Shown: positions 36,377 to 47,013 of the stretch, piece after piece
Layout of the letters: each line of letters starts with the position of its first letter
How positions within the stretch are numbered: position 1 is the stretch's first letter
Source of the DNA: Bowmanella dokdonensis
Lineage (GTDB): Bacteria > Pseudomonadota > Gammaproteobacteria > Enterobacterales > Alteromonadaceae
Direction of reading: 5' to 3'
Assembly: GCF_017254865.1 (NCBI RefSeq)
Contig: NZ_JAFKCV010000001.1
Coordinates: 62,001 to 126,000, forward strand
DNA length: 64,000 bases
Notes under the pieces: model-generated
Database searches by the model: none
What the model was told of the DNA's origin: nothing
What the model saw: only the letters and a program-made list of their open reading frames with translations
Translations under genes and position numbers: made by a program

Positions 36377-37420
36377 TCAGTCAGGGGTATTTAACAGCAG
36401 GAATACGCCCAGCAGGTAGAGCACCATTATGGCGGCGCTTTCCCATCCAATTCCGGCTATGCCGTGCTTCTCCCGCCTGATCAGGCCCATTATCAATATG
36501 CCGGACATAAACAGATTCAGCGCCAGCCAGAAACTGGCCTCCTGCGGGACGGCATGGTAGATGGATCCTGCCCGGTAGGCGATATCCGAGGCCGAGATAA
36601 ACAATACGTCGAAGGCATTGCCGCCGATAATGCCACCTACGGCCAGGGTTAATGCGCCACGGCGCACGGCGGCTACAGAGGTGACCAGCTCGGGAATGGA
36701 GGTACTGATCGCAGTCAGCATGACGCCTATCACCGTATAACTGACCCCGGCCTTCTCGGCGATGACATTGGCTGCCGGTTCCAGTCCCCAGCCAGCGACT
36801 CCCAGAATCAACATCAGCAGCAAAAATTCCCGCCAAAGCCGGGACAGTGGAGGCATCTTACCCACATCATCCGGCACATCTTCACGGGTTTCCCGGGTGA
36901 TGGAGGGACGCCACATGGGGCTGTCCTGAGCTTTTCTTACCAGAGAGATGCCATAGCCGTACAGCACGAACAGCAGTGGGCTGACAGGATGAATGCCGAA
37001 AAAGGTTAACGACGGCAGGTAGGTTGCCAACAGCACCAGAGATAACAGGGAGATCAGCAGGGCGTTTTGCATCATGTTCGGCACTGAGGCTGCTGCATGC
37101 TCAAGGTTTGCCTTGCGATAGGACATATCCGCCAATGCCAGGAAGAAGGTCTGTACCGCTATGCCGCCCAGGGCGTTACTGACTGCCAGCTCCGCATGGC
37201 CGTTCCAGGAAGCTGTCACCGACAGCACACATCCGCCCAGTGAGGTGGATATTCCCAGCAGCACGGCACCGGCGGCCGCCTCACCTATACCGGTGCGATC
37301 GGCCAACTGATCCACCACCCGGGTGATACGGGTGCCCGCAATAGCGATAGCCAGGGCACATAGGCAAAAAAGCCCCGCACCCTGCCATAACGTCCAATCC
37401 TGTGTCTGTATCAGTGGCAA
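36377..37420 (-). CDS. Sodium/calcium exchanger (CaCA) family membrane protein
   Basis: A 347-residue transporter with about ten hydrophobic segments in two halves. The C-terminal alpha repeat is typical: TAISTSIPELVTSVAAVRRG then GGIIGGNAFDVLF. The N-terminal repeat is degenerate: LLGISTSLGGCVLSVTA lacks the Pro-Glu, and GGIAVQTFF replaces GSNxxN. This may change ion preference. The start is TTG, supported by AGGAGAAGG seven bases upstream. A 219-base structured leader separates it from the upstream ferritin-like gene. Confidence 0.82.
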   Translation of the reverse strand: MPLIQTQDWTLWQGAGLFCLCALAIAIAGTRITRVVDQLADRTGIGEAAAGAVLLGISTSLGGCVLSVTASWNGHAELAVSNALGGIAVQTFFLALADMSYRKANLEHAAASVPNMMQNALLISLLSLVLLATYLPSLTFFGIHPVSPLLFVLYGYGISLVRKAQDSPMWRPSITRETREDVPDDVGKMPPLSRLWREFLLLMLILGVAGWGLEPAANVIAEKAGVSYTVIGVMLTAISTSIPELVTSVAAVRRGALTLAVGGIIGGNAFDVLFISASDIAYRAGSIYHAVPQEASFWLALNLFMSGILIMGLIRREKHGIAGIGWESAAIMVLYLLGVFLLLNTPD

Positions 37421-37639
37421 GCGGTTTTCCTTCTCCTGTAGCTCATGTCGAGGGGAGAGCGCCGTTGGCCTAAATCACCCTTTTATCCGCTTCAACCACT
37501 TACGGTGGTTTTGTACCGCGGGGACTGTCAGCTCTGTCTGTCCTCCCGGCTCCAGGCTGAGCTTGGTCCGCTTCGGACCGAGCAATAGACCGGCGCCTTT
37601 TTTCCGGCCAGTTTCAGCCCTGTTCGCATAGCGAGAGCA
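37421..37639 (-). promoter_or_regulatory. Structured leader of the CaCA exchanger gene
   Basis: This gene-free stretch can form at least three hairpins on the minus strand: a 10-bp stem with 3-base loop (37561-37570 with 37574-37583, one G-T pair), a stem TCAGC / GCTGA (37528-37532 with 37556-37560), and AACCAC / GTGGTT (37494-37499 with 37505-37510). It could be a cis-regulatory RNA. I compared it by eye with the yybP-ykoY, Mg2+ and cobalamin riboswitches and did not find their conserved cores. Confidence 0.4.
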
Positions 37640-37927
37640 TCAGGAATCGGCAACGGGTTTGTCGGTAAACAGGTAGTCACGCAGCTCTTCGTCGAATTTC
37701 TTATCACGACGCCGGATCCACTCCAGCACCATGGCGGCGTGCTCTTTTTCTTCGTCCCGGTTGTGGATAAGAATGGCCTTTAACTCTTCGTCCTTGCATA
37801 CGTCTATACGCTGGTTGTACCAATCCACCGCCTCAAGCTCTTCCATCAGCGAGATAATGGCGCGGTGAAAGTCACGGGTTCTATCGGTCAGTTCTTCGAC
37901 CGGCTCATGGTAGCCTTCGTTTGCCAT
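37640..37927 (-). CDS. EncFtn-like ferritin, without encapsulin-targeting tail
   Basis: A 95-residue protein very close to the encapsulated ferritin family. The ferroxidase ligands are all present: Glu30 in ISLMEELEAVDWYNQR, Glu60 and His63 in HNRDEEKEHAAMVLEW. Encapsulated members end in a targeting peptide like GSLxIGSLK; this one stops after DYLFTDKPVADS, and no encapsulin gene is in the window. A strong GGGAGG site precedes the ATG at 37927. Expected to assemble as two-helix dimers in a ring and oxidise iron, here presumably free in the cytosol. Confidence 0.85.
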   Translation of the reverse strand: MANEGYHEPVEELTDRTRDFHRAIISLMEELEAVDWYNQRIDVCKDEELKAILIHNRDEEKEHAAMVLEWIRRRDKKFDEELRDYLFTDKPVADS

Positions 37928-38007
37928 AGGTGCCTCCCAGGTTGTCTTTCCCTTCACTATAGACCACGCTGAGCTGGGGCTGGAGGCAAGACGCCGGTGA
38001 CAGTCTG

Positions 38008-39246
38008 TCAGTAAAGCAGACTCATGTTGGTGTACTTTCCTGCATGCCAGCGTTTCTGTACCGGGTTGATACCCACCTGATAGGCCAGTTGATTGGGATG
38101 TTCGATATCCAGCAGCAGAATATCGGCCTGCTTGCCAGGACTAAGGGAACCCAGGCTGTCGTCCAGACCCAGGGCTCTTGCCGCGTTGATAGTGACTCCT
38201 TTCAGCGCTTCCACCGGGGTAAGGGCAAACAGGGTGCAGGCCATATTGAGCATCAGCGGCAGATTGCAGATGGGTGATGACCCTGGGTTGAAGTCGGTCG
38301 CCAGGGCCATGGGCACGGCATGTTTGCGCAGCAGTTCAATGGGCGGTTTCTGACTTTCCCTGAGGTAATAAAAGGCCCCTGGCAACAAGGTGGCCACCGT
38401 GCCACTGCCGGCAATAGCCCGGATGCCGGCCTCATCCAGAAATTCGATATGGTCCACCGACAGGGCGTTGAAGCTGGCGGCCAGTTCGCTGCCACCCAGG
38501 TTGGACAACTGCTCAGCATGCAGTTTGACCGGCAGGCCAAGTTGGCTTGCCGCCTCGAACACCCGCCTGGTTTGTGTCAGTGTGAAGCCGATGTTTTCAC
38601 AGAAAACATCCACCGCGTCAGCCAGCTGTTCTGCCTGGATAGCCGGCAGCATCTCGTTGCAGACCAGGTCTATATAGCCGTCGGCATTGTCATGATATTC
38701 AGGCGGCAGGGCGTGGGCACCCAGGAAAGTGGTGCGTACGGTGAAAGGAAGATGAGCCTGAACCTGCCTGGCTACCCGCAACATCTTGAGCTCGGTGTTC
38801 AAATCCAGTCCATAACCGGATTTGATTTCAACACAGGTCACTCCCTGCTCCAGCAGGGCTTTTGCCCGCTTCAGCGCCAGGACCAGCAGCTCGGCCTCAC
38901 TGGCCTGGCGGGTAGCGGACATGGTCCGTCTTATGCCGCCGCCCCGGCGGGCAATATCCGCATAGCTGACTCCCTGCAGGCGTTGTTCAAATTCATCGGC
39001 GCGGTTACCGGCAAACACCAGGTGGGTGTGACAGTCGATGTAGCCCGGCAGCAGCCACTGGCCCTGGCAATCCATTGTCTTGACATCAGGGTTAATGGCA
39101 GGCAGTTCTGACTGCGGTCCCAGCCAGGCAATTCGGCCTTCACGCATCAACAGCGCAGCCTCCTGGATAATGCCATAGCCATCCATTGCAGGATCCAGAG
39201 TGGCGATGTTAGCCCTCGTCAGTAACAGATCGGCATCTTGTGACAT
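38008..39246 (-). CDS. hutI: Imidazolonepropionase
   Basis: Third step of histidine degradation: opens the imidazolone ring to give formimino-glutamate. A 412-residue amidohydrolase with [12 protein letters not shown] (metal and substrate binding), [26 protein letters not shown] and [10 protein letters not shown]. An AAGGAG site precedes the ATG. Divergent from hutC across a region with a HutC operator. Confidence 0.95.
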   Translation of the reverse strand: MSQDADLLLTRANIATLDPAMDGYGIIQEAALLMREGRIAWLGPQSELPAINPDVKTMDCQGQWLLPGYIDCHTHLVFAGNRADEFEQRLQGVSYADIARRGGGIRRTMSATRQASEAELLVLALKRAKALLEQGVTCVEIKSGYGLDLNTELKMLRVARQVQAHLPFTVRTTFLGAHALPPEYHDNADGYIDLVCNEMLPAIQAEQLADAVDVFCENIGFTLTQTRRVFEAASQLGLPVKLHAEQLSNLGGSELAASFNALSVDHIEFLDEAGIRAIAGSGTVATLLPGAFYYLRESQKPPIELLRKHAVPMALATDFNPGSSPICNLPLMLNMACTLFALTPVEALKGVTINAARALGLDDSLGSLSPGKQADILLLDIEHPNQLAYQVGINPVQKRWHAGKYTNMSLLY

Positions 39247-39283
39247 GGCAATTCTCCTTCACACAATGAATTTTTCAGACCAT

Positions 39284-39297
39284 CTTGTATAGACAAG
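39284..39297. promoter_or_regulatory. HutC operator between hutI and hutC
   Basis: CTTGTATAGACAAG is a near-perfect palindrome that matches known HutC sites of the CTTGTATxTACAAG type. It is placed 38 bases from the hutI start and 55 from hutC, so one site could repress both directions; urocanate is the known inducer of HutC. Confidence 0.85.
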
Positions 39298-39351
39298 TTG
39301 ATTATGTCAATTTATCGGGCCTGAGTCGATCTTAGCGCACATAGAACCCTT

Positions 39352-40095
39352 ATGGCACAGAGCAAATATCAGCAGATCAAAACCCATATCCTGGCCCATA
39401 TTGAATCAGGTCAGTGGTCACAAGGGGATGTGGTGCCGTCTGAAAATCAGCTGGCACAAAGTTTCGCCGTCAGCCGCATGACCGCCAGACGGGCGCTGCA
39501 GGAACTGGCGGACCAGGGCGTGTTGCAGCGTAATCAGGGAGCGGCGACCTGCGTGGCCAGTCTTAAGAATCAGTCCTCCATGCTGCAAATCCGCAACATT
39601 GCCGATGAAATCCGTGAACGCCAGCATCGGTACCGGGCCCGGGTCATAGTGCTGGAGAGTCAAGAAGCGGATAAACAGATTGCCCTGCGACTGGGTCTGA
39701 CGGCGGGTAGCCCGGTTTATCACAGCCTCATCTGCCATTGGCAGGATGAGGTGGCACTGCAGCTCGAACAACGCTTTATCAATCCTCTGCTGGCACCCGA
39801 TTACCTGCAGCAGGATTTTACCCGAATCACGCCTCATGAGTATTTGTGCAGCGTTGCTCCGCTGACTGAGGCTGAACACAGAGTGGAAGCCATACTCGCC
39901 GATGCATTGACTCAGCAATATTTGGCTATGCAGGCTGGCGAGCCCTGCCTTCGCCTGCAACGCACAACCTGGAGCCGGGACGGTATTGTCAGTCATGCCC
40001 TGCTGACCCACCCCGGCAATAAATACCAGTTGGGAGGTCATCTTACCTTCCAGCCGAGCCAAGCCCAAAAGCCTGCACAAACCTTGGAGAAATGA
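39352..40095 (+). CDS. hutC: Histidine utilization repressor (GntR family)
   Basis: A 247-residue GntR/HutC-subfamily repressor. The N-terminal winged helix ([30 protein letters not shown]) is followed by a UTRA ligand-binding domain. It precedes hutU with its stop overlapping the region of the hutU start, so it is the first gene of hutC-hutU-hutH and probably represses itself. Confidence 0.93.
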   Translation: MAQSKYQQIKTHILAHIESGQWSQGDVVPSENQLAQSFAVSRMTARRALQELADQGVLQRNQGAATCVASLKNQSSMLQIRNIADEIRERQHRYRARVIVLESQEADKQIALRLGLTAGSPVYHSLICHWQDEVALQLEQRFINPLLAPDYLQQDFTRITPHEYLCSVAPLTEAEHRVEAILADALTQQYLAMQAGEPCLRLQRTTWSRDGIVSHALLTHPGNKYQLGGHLTFQPSQAQKPAQTLEK

Positions 40096-40097
40096 CG

Positions 40098-41762
40098 ATG
40101 AACAACAGACTCGATCCCAGCCGCGAGATCCGGGCGCCACATGGATCCACGCTGCGCTGTAAAAGCTGGCAAACCGAAGCGGCCCTGCGCATGCTGATGA
40201 ACAACCTGGACCCGGAAGTGGCAGAGCGACCTGAAGCGTTGGTGGTGTACGGCGGTATCGGCCGGGCTGCCCGGGACTGGGCATGTTTTGACAAGATAGT
40301 CGAAGTGCTGCAGCGTCTGGAAGATGATGAAACCCTGTTGATCCAGTCCGGTAAGCCGGTTGGGGTGTTCAGAACCCATCCGGATTCTCCCAGGGTGCTG
40401 ATTGCCAACTCCAATCTGGTTCCGCACTGGGCCAACTGGGAGCACTTCAACAAGCTGGATAAACAGGGCCTGATGATGTACGGCCAGATGACTGCCGGCA
40501 GCTGGATCTATATCGGCAGTCAGGGGATTGTTCAGGGCACCTATGAAACCTTCGGCGCGGTGGTCAGGAAGCACTTCGATGGGGATCCACAAGGAAAGTG
40601 GGTACTTACTGGGGGGCTAGGAGGCATGGGCGGTGCCCAACCGCTGGCCGCCACCATGGCTGGTTTATCCATGCTGGCGGTGGAATGTGATGAGACCCGT
40701 ATCGATTTTCGTCTGCGTACCCGTTACCTGGACAGAAAGGCTGCCAGTCTGGATGAAGCAATGGAGATTATTGAGCAGGCTCAGCAGCCGGTTTCGGTAG
40801 GCCTGTTGGGCAACGCCGCCGATGTCTTTGCCGAGCTGGTAGCGCGCAATATCACCCCCGATGTGGTGACTGACCAGACTTCGGCCCATGATCCCTTAAA
40901 CGGCTATCTCCCCCAGGGCTGGACCCTGGAAGAAGCCGCTGCCATGCGCAAGCAGGACGAAGGGGCGGTGGTTAAAGCCGCCAAGCAATCCATGGCCGTG
41001 CAGGTCCGCGCCATGTTAACCCTGCAGGAACGGGGTGCCGCCACACTGGACTACGGCAACAATATTCGCCAGATGGCCTTTGAAGAAGGAGTACAAAACG
41101 CCTTCGACTTCCCCGGCTTTGTGCCGGCCTACATCCGCCCCTTGTTTTGTGAGGGCATCGGTCCCTTCCGCTGGGCCGCGTTGTCCGGCGATCCGGAAGA
41201 CATCTATAAAACGGATCAGAAGGTCAAGGAGCTAATTCCCGACAACGCCCACCTGCACAACTGGCTCGACATGGCACGTGAGCGCATTCAGTTCCAGGGC
41301 CTGCCGGCCCGTATCTGCTGGATTGGTCTGAAAGACAGGGCCCGTGTCGCCCTGGCTTTTAACGAAATGGTTAAAAACGGGGAGCTTAAGGCTCCGGTGG
41401 TGATTGGCCGGGATCATCTGGATTCCGGATCCGTGGCCAGCCCCAACCGTGAAACCGAAGCCATGCTGGATGGTTCCGACGCCGTATCAGACTGGCCGTT
41501 ACTCAATGCGCTGCTCAGCACGGCCGGAGGTGCCACCTGGGTCAGCCTGCATCATGGAGGCGGCGTGGGGATGGGCTTTTCCCAGCATGCCGGTGTGGTG
41601 ATTCTCTGTGACGGCACCGAGGCGGCGGCCAAGCGCGTGGGTCGGGTATTGTGGAACGACCCTGCTACCGGCGTGATGCGTCACGCCGATGCCGGCTACG
41701 ACATCGCCAAACGCTGCGCGAAAGAAAATGGTCTGGATTTACCCATGCTGGAGAACGAATAA
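40098..41762 (+). CDS. hutU: Urocanate hydratase
   Basis: Second step of histidine degradation; uses NAD+ as an electrophile. The 554-residue product shows [19 protein letters not shown] (NAD-binding), [13 protein letters not shown] and [15 protein letters not shown]. Of two near ATGs, the second at 40098 has GGAGA seven bases upstream. Its TAA shares a base with the hutH ATG. Confidence 0.95.
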   Translation: MNNRLDPSREIRAPHGSTLRCKSWQTEAALRMLMNNLDPEVAERPEALVVYGGIGRAARDWACFDKIVEVLQRLEDDETLLIQSGKPVGVFRTHPDSPRVLIANSNLVPHWANWEHFNKLDKQGLMMYGQMTAGSWIYIGSQGIVQGTYETFGAVVRKHFDGDPQGKWVLTGGLGGMGGAQPLAATMAGLSMLAVECDETRIDFRLRTRYLDRKAASLDEAMEIIEQAQQPVSVGLLGNAADVFAELVARNITPDVVTDQTSAHDPLNGYLPQGWTLEEAAAMRKQDEGAVVKAAKQSMAVQVRAMLTLQERGAATLDYGNNIRQMAFEEGVQNAFDFPGFVPAYIRPLFCEGIGPFRWAALSGDPEDIYKTDQKVKELIPDNAHLHNWLDMARERIQFQGLPARICWIGLKDRARVALAFNEMVKNGELKAPVVIGRDHLDSGSVASPNRETEAMLDGSDAVSDWPLLNALLSTAGGATWVSLHHGGGVGMGFSQHAGVVILCDGTEAAAKRVGRVLWNDPATGVMRHADAGYDIAKRCAKENGLDLPMLENE

Positions 41763-43285
41763 TGTTTGACCTGAGGTTGACACCTGGCCAGTTGGATCTG
41801 GCGACCCTGCGACTGGCCAGCCGTGAGGGGGTAAAAGTGACCCTGACTGAGGAGGCCAAACCTGCCATCCGAGAATCAGCCGCCACGGTGCAGCGCATAC
41901 TGGATGCAGGCAAAGTGGTGTACGGCATCAATACGGGATTTGGTCTGCTGGCCAATACCCGTATCAAGCCTGAAGAGCTGGAACTTCTGCAGCGCAGTAT
42001 TGTGCTCTCCCATGCAGCCGGCACCGGAGCACTGATGGACGACAGCACAGTGCGGCTGATGATGCTTTTAAAAATCAACAGCCTGGCAAGGGGCTTCTCG
42101 GGCATCCGCCTGAAGGTGATTGAAAACCTGATCGCCCTGCTCAATGCCGGGGTCTATCCTTGTGTGCCCAAGAAAGGCTCGGTGGGCGCAAGCGGCGATC
42201 TGGCGCCGCTGGCACATATGAGTATGCCCCTGATGGGCGAAGGTCATGTACGTTACAAAGGCAATAGGCTGACAGGTGCCGAGGGACTGGAGATTGCCGG
42301 CCTCGACGCCCTGACGTTTGCGCCCAAAGAAGGCCTTGCTCTGCTTAATGGCACGCAGGCCTCCACGGCATTTGCGCTGGAAGGCCTGTTCCATGCTGAA
42401 GATCTGCTCGCCGCTGCGGCCGTAGCTGGTTCCATGTGTGTGGAAGCGGCCCTTGGCAGCCGTGCTCCCTTCGATGCACGTATCCACGAGGCTCGTGGCC
42501 AACGTGGCCAGCAGGATATGGCCGCCTTGTATCGTGATCTGCTCGGGCCCCAGTCTGGCATCGGGCAGTCTCATGAGGATTGTGACAAGGTGCAGGATCC
42601 GTATTCACTGCGCTGCCAGCCCCAGGTGATGGGCGCCTGTCTGACTCAGATGCGCCAGGCTGCCGAGGTGTTGCTGGCCGAGGCCAACGGCGTCACTGAC
42701 AATCCGCTGGTATTTGGCGAAGACATTATCTCGGGCGGAAATTTCCATGCCGAACCTGTGGCCATGGCCGCCGACAATTTGGCCCTGGCCATCGCCGAAA
42801 TCGGTGCCCTGTCAGAGCGTCGAACTGCCCTGTTGATCGACAGCAATCTGTCCCGCCTGCCACCCTTCCTGGTGGAAAACGGTGGGGTCAACTCCGGCTT
42901 TATGCTGGCCCAGGTGACTGCGGCGGCCCTGGCCTCCGAAAATAAGACGCTGGCCCATCCCGCTTGCGTGGACAGCCTGCCCACCTCGGCCAATCAGGAA
43001 GACCATGTGTCCATGGCCACCTTTGCCGGCCGACGTCTGGCTGATATGGCGGAAAATACCCGTGGCATAGTGGCGGTGGAGTTGCTGGCCGTGGCTCAGG
43101 GCATGGATTTCCGTCGTCCCCATTTATCCAGTCCCAGGCTGGAGGAGGCCTACGCCCTGGTGCGGGAAAAAGTTGCCTTCTACGATCACGATCGCTACTT
43201 CTCGCCGGATATCGAACAGATTGCGGCGCAGATTGGTGAAGGCGTCTATAACGAACTTGCCCATTCGGTGATGCTCAGCCGATAA
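41762..43285 (+). CDS. hutH: Histidine ammonia-lyase
   Basis: First step of histidine degradation: histidine to urocanate and ammonia. 507 residues. The autocatalytic MIO prosthetic group forms from Ala143-Ser144-Gly145 in [17 protein letters not shown]. The ATG overlaps the hutU stop by one base. A longer frame to 41651 is an overlap artefact. Followed by an intrinsic terminator. Confidence 0.96.
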   Translation: MFDLRLTPGQLDLATLRLASREGVKVTLTEEAKPAIRESAATVQRILDAGKVVYGINTGFGLLANTRIKPEELELLQRSIVLSHAAGTGALMDDSTVRLMMLLKINSLARGFSGIRLKVIENLIALLNAGVYPCVPKKGSVGASGDLAPLAHMSMPLMGEGHVRYKGNRLTGAEGLEIAGLDALTFAPKEGLALLNGTQASTAFALEGLFHAEDLLAAAAVAGSMCVEAALGSRAPFDARIHEARGQRGQQDMAALYRDLLGPQSGIGQSHEDCDKVQDPYSLRCQPQVMGACLTQMRQAAEVLLAEANGVTDNPLVFGEDIISGGNFHAEPVAMAADNLALAIAEIGALSERRTALLIDSNLSRLPPFLVENGGVNSGFMLAQVTAAALASENKTLAHPACVDSLPTSANQEDHVSMATFAGRRLADMAENTRGIVAVELLAVAQGMDFRRPHLSSPRLEEAYALVREKVAFYDHDRYFSPDIEQIAAQIGEGVYNELAHSVMLSR

Positions 43286-43301
43286 GGTGCGTGCAAAAAA
43301 A

Positions 43302-43327
43302 AGCCCGGCTGCGTCGCCGGGCTTTTT
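43302..43327. terminator. Terminator between hutH and fklB
   Basis: AGCCCGGC (43302-43309) and GCCGGGCT (43316-43323) with loop TGCGTC, T-run to 43327 and an A-run before (43294-43302), so it works in both directions between convergent genes. Confidence 0.9.
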
Positions 43328-43347
43328 AATATCCGGGCTCGAATCGG

Positions 43348-43965
43348 TCAGCTCAGGACGTCAAGCAGTTCCACATCGAACACCAGAGTGCTGTATGGGC
43401 CGATGGCCGCGCCTGCGCCTTGTTCGCCATAGGCCAGGTGATGAGGCACGTATAAGCGCCACTTGGCACCTTCCTTCATCATCTGCAGGGCTTCCGTCCA
43501 ACCCTTGATAACGCCATTGACCGGAAACTCGGCCGGCTGACCGCGCTCATAAGAACTGTCAAACACTGTGCCGTCGATAAGGGTGCCGTGATAATGGGTG
43601 CGTACATTAGAGTCAGCCTCGGGAGAGGTGCCTTCGCCTTCTGCGAGGATTTCATACTGCAGGCCGGATTCAGTCACCTGCACACCGTCACGCTTGGCGT
43701 TCTCAGCCAGGAAGCTTTCCCCCTCGGCAATCACATGCTTAGCCTGTTCCGCCTTGGCGGCCTGCATCTTCTGGTGGATAGCATTGAAAGCGATACGCAG
43801 CTCTTCGTTGCTGACGGCGCTGGGGGCTTTATTAAAGGCGGTGGCGAGACCATCCTGCACGGCGCTGATATCCAGTCCTTCAAAAGGATTGCCGGCGAGC
43901 TGCTCGCCCATTTGCAAACCTATGCCATAGCTGGCCTGGGATTCTACGCTGGAATATTTAGACAT
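43348..43965 (-). CDS. fklB: FKBP-type peptidyl-prolyl isomerase (FklB type)
   Basis: A 205-residue protein with an N-terminal alpha-helical dimerisation domain (about 1-90) and a C-terminal FKBP domain (DSNVRTHYHGTLIDGTVFDSS, VIKGWTEALQMM, HLAYGEQGAG). No signal peptide, so cytosolic, like E. coli FkpB22/FklB. Helps proline isomerisation during folding. Confidence 0.92.
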   Translation of the reverse strand: MSKYSSVESQASYGIGLQMGEQLAGNPFEGLDISAVQDGLATAFNKAPSAVSNEELRIAFNAIHQKMQAAKAEQAKHVIAEGESFLAENAKRDGVQVTESGLQYEILAEGEGTSPEADSNVRTHYHGTLIDGTVFDSSYERGQPAEFPVNGVIKGWTEALQMMKEGAKWRLYVPHHLAYGEQGAGAAIGPYSTLVFDVELLDVLS

Positions 43966-44106
43966 GGGGGATCCTTTAAGCTGGATATCTGCCTGTCTGG
44001 CAGAGGAAACGTTTGGAGATTAGTCCGATAGATATCGGCGAGCGGGGATCCTAACATCCGTGCGTATGATGTACAGGGAAAAAGCTTGGCTGAGGTGCCT
44101 GCAGTC

Positions 44107-44271
44107 TCAGTTTGGACGTGAGGCTTTTAGTTTTTGCATCAGTTGGTCAGGCAGATTCAGAACCCACTGATCGCTCTGGATATCGGCCATACCTGGCAAA
44201 ACGGCCGGCTGGGTGTATAAAGGGGCCGCAGTCGGCGACAGTTGCTCTAAGGGGTTGGACTTTAACTGCAT
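44107..44271 (-). CDS. Small protein of 54 residues, unknown
   Basis: A short frame in the 406-base spacer between fklB and the M19 peptidase gene. It begins ATG at 44271 with AAGGA five bases upstream, starts MQLKSNPLEQLSPT and ends LPDQLMQKLKASRPN. The composition is protein-like with a Pro-rich first half and an amphipathic end. It has no signal peptide or membrane segment. No family is recognised. It is the only clear candidate in this spacer. Confidence 0.45.
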   Translation of the reverse strand: MQLKSNPLEQLSPTAAPLYTQPAVLPGMADIQSDQWVLNLPDQLMQKLKASRPN

Positions 44272-44371
44272 GTTTGTCCTTGCTGGTCATGTCTTGAATA
44301 AAATATCGGCTGCAGGCGGAAAAAACTTGAGAGGAAATGGCCGGCCTCCCGGTGGAATCCGGCCGTTGGCA

Positions 44372-45541
44372 TTAATGGTTGGCGGCGTAAGCTTCCACTT
44401 CTTTCCATACCCGCAGGAAATTGCCTGACAATATCTTACGAATATCGGCCTCCGAATAGCCCCGGTCCAGCAGACCTTGTACCAGGTTAGGATAGGTGGA
44501 TACATCCTTGAGATGGACAGGCAGGGAATCACCCACTCCATCATAGTCCGAGCCGATACCTATGTGGTCGATACCCACCAGGTCCCTTACATGGTCGATA
44601 TGATCGAGCACCATTTCCAGGGTGGCAAAGGGATAAGGGTTCTTCTTGCGATACAGGGCTTCAAATTTGTCTCTGTTGGTTTCGCCGGCCGCTTCCATCG
44701 CTTCGGTGCGCTGCTTACCCCAACTTTGCGCCATATTGGACACAAAACTGGAACCAAAGTTGATCATGATGACCCCGCCGTTTTTGGCCAGGGCCTTGAT
44801 CATCTCATCATTCATGTTGCGCTCGAATCCCGGGGTAAACTGACGCAAAGAGGAGTGGGACGCGATGACTGGGACTCTGGATAGTTCCACGGCCTGGTAG
44901 AAGGCTTCATCAGAGACATGGGAAATGTCCACCATCACGCCAAGTTTATTCATCTCGCCGACAAGCTCCTTGCCGAACGGGCTCAGCCCGTTCCATTTAC
45001 GACGCAGGTCATAGGAGGAATCTGAAATATGGTTGGCCTGGGAATGAGCCAGGGTAATGTAACGCACACCGCGCTCATAGAAGTGCTTCAGATTATCGAA
45101 GCTACCCTTGAGAGGGGTGCCGTTTTCCATGCCCATGGGCAGGGCGATTTTGCCATCGGCAAAGGCTTTTTCCACATCGGCTACGGTATAAGCCATGGAA
45201 AACTTGTCCGGTGCCCGGCCGACAATGGCTTCGACACTGTCAATCAACTGATTGGCCAACAGCACGCTGTCGCCTGAGGTCTCATAGCTGGCGGGAATAT
45301 AGATGGACATGAAGGGTGCATTGAGGCCGCCGGCCACTGCCCGGGGATAATCGAAATCCCCTTTCTCTGTGGCCTGAGTCACATCTTCCCACTCCTCGGC
45401 CAGGCGATACGGCACATCGATGTGGCCGTCGACAATAATGGTTTCCTTCGCCAGGTTCCTGGCCTGTTCGGAAGGGCTGATGGCCAGAGCGGCCGGAGAC
45501 GCCAACAAGGCGGTGAGTGTCAAAGCTAAAGAAGTTTTCAC
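44372..45541 (-). CDS. M19 family membrane dipeptidase (renal dipeptidase type)
   Basis: A 389-residue exported zinc dipeptidase. Signal peptide MKTSLALTLTALLASPAALA; metal ligands in IIVDGHIDVP, MGMENGTPL and VMVDISHVS, plus ASHSS and GIGSDYDGV. The start is GTG with AGGAAG upstream. It is 50 bases downstream of pepQ on the same strand, so the two peptidases may be co-transcribed and complement each other in different compartments. Confidence 0.9.
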   Translation of the reverse strand: MKTSLALTLTALLASPAALAISPSEQARNLAKETIIVDGHIDVPYRLAEEWEDVTQATEKGDFDYPRAVAGGLNAPFMSIYIPASYETSGDSVLLANQLIDSVEAIVGRAPDKFSMAYTVADVEKAFADGKIALPMGMENGTPLKGSFDNLKHFYERGVRYITLAHSQANHISDSSYDLRRKWNGLSPFGKELVGEMNKLGVMVDISHVSDEAFYQAVELSRVPVIASHSSLRQFTPGFERNMNDEMIKALAKNGGVIMINFGSSFVSNMAQSWGKQRTEAMEAAGETNRDKFEALYRKKNPYPFATLEMVLDHIDHVRDLVGIDHIGIGSDYDGVGDSLPVHLKDVSTYPNLVQGLLDRGYSEADIRKILSGNFLRVWKEVEAYAANH

Positions 45542-45591
45542 GCGTTGCTTCCTGTAGTGGTTTTCTTTTTATTGAGAAGAGGCATATTGTC

Positions 45592-46965
<1,374 letters not shown>

Positions 46966-46986
46966 TCAGAAGCATGCCTGAATGCA

Positions 46987-47013
46987 AATGACAGCCATTA
47001 CATGGCTGTCATT
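46987..47013. repeat. Perfect 11-bp hairpin spanning the slt stop codon
   Basis: AATGACAGCCA (46987-46997) and TGGCTGTCATT (47003-47013) form a perfect stem; the slt stop codon begins in the 5-base loop. It may stop transcription of slt, but the T-run after it on the minus strand is short. Possibly an mRNA-stabilising end. Confidence 0.55.

Noticed and set aside
37421-37639. Known riboswitch (yybP-ykoY, Mg2+ or cobalamin) in the exchanger leader
   Set aside because: The phrase AGCCTGGAGCCGGG recalled a B12 box and the gene type recalled yybP-ykoY, but the conserved cores (GGGGAGTAG, the full B12 box and its partners) are absent.
44339-44364. GGCCGG / CCGGCC pair after the M19 gene as a terminator
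   Set aside because: The loop is 14 bases and the T-stretch on the minus strand is only three bases, so it is not supported.
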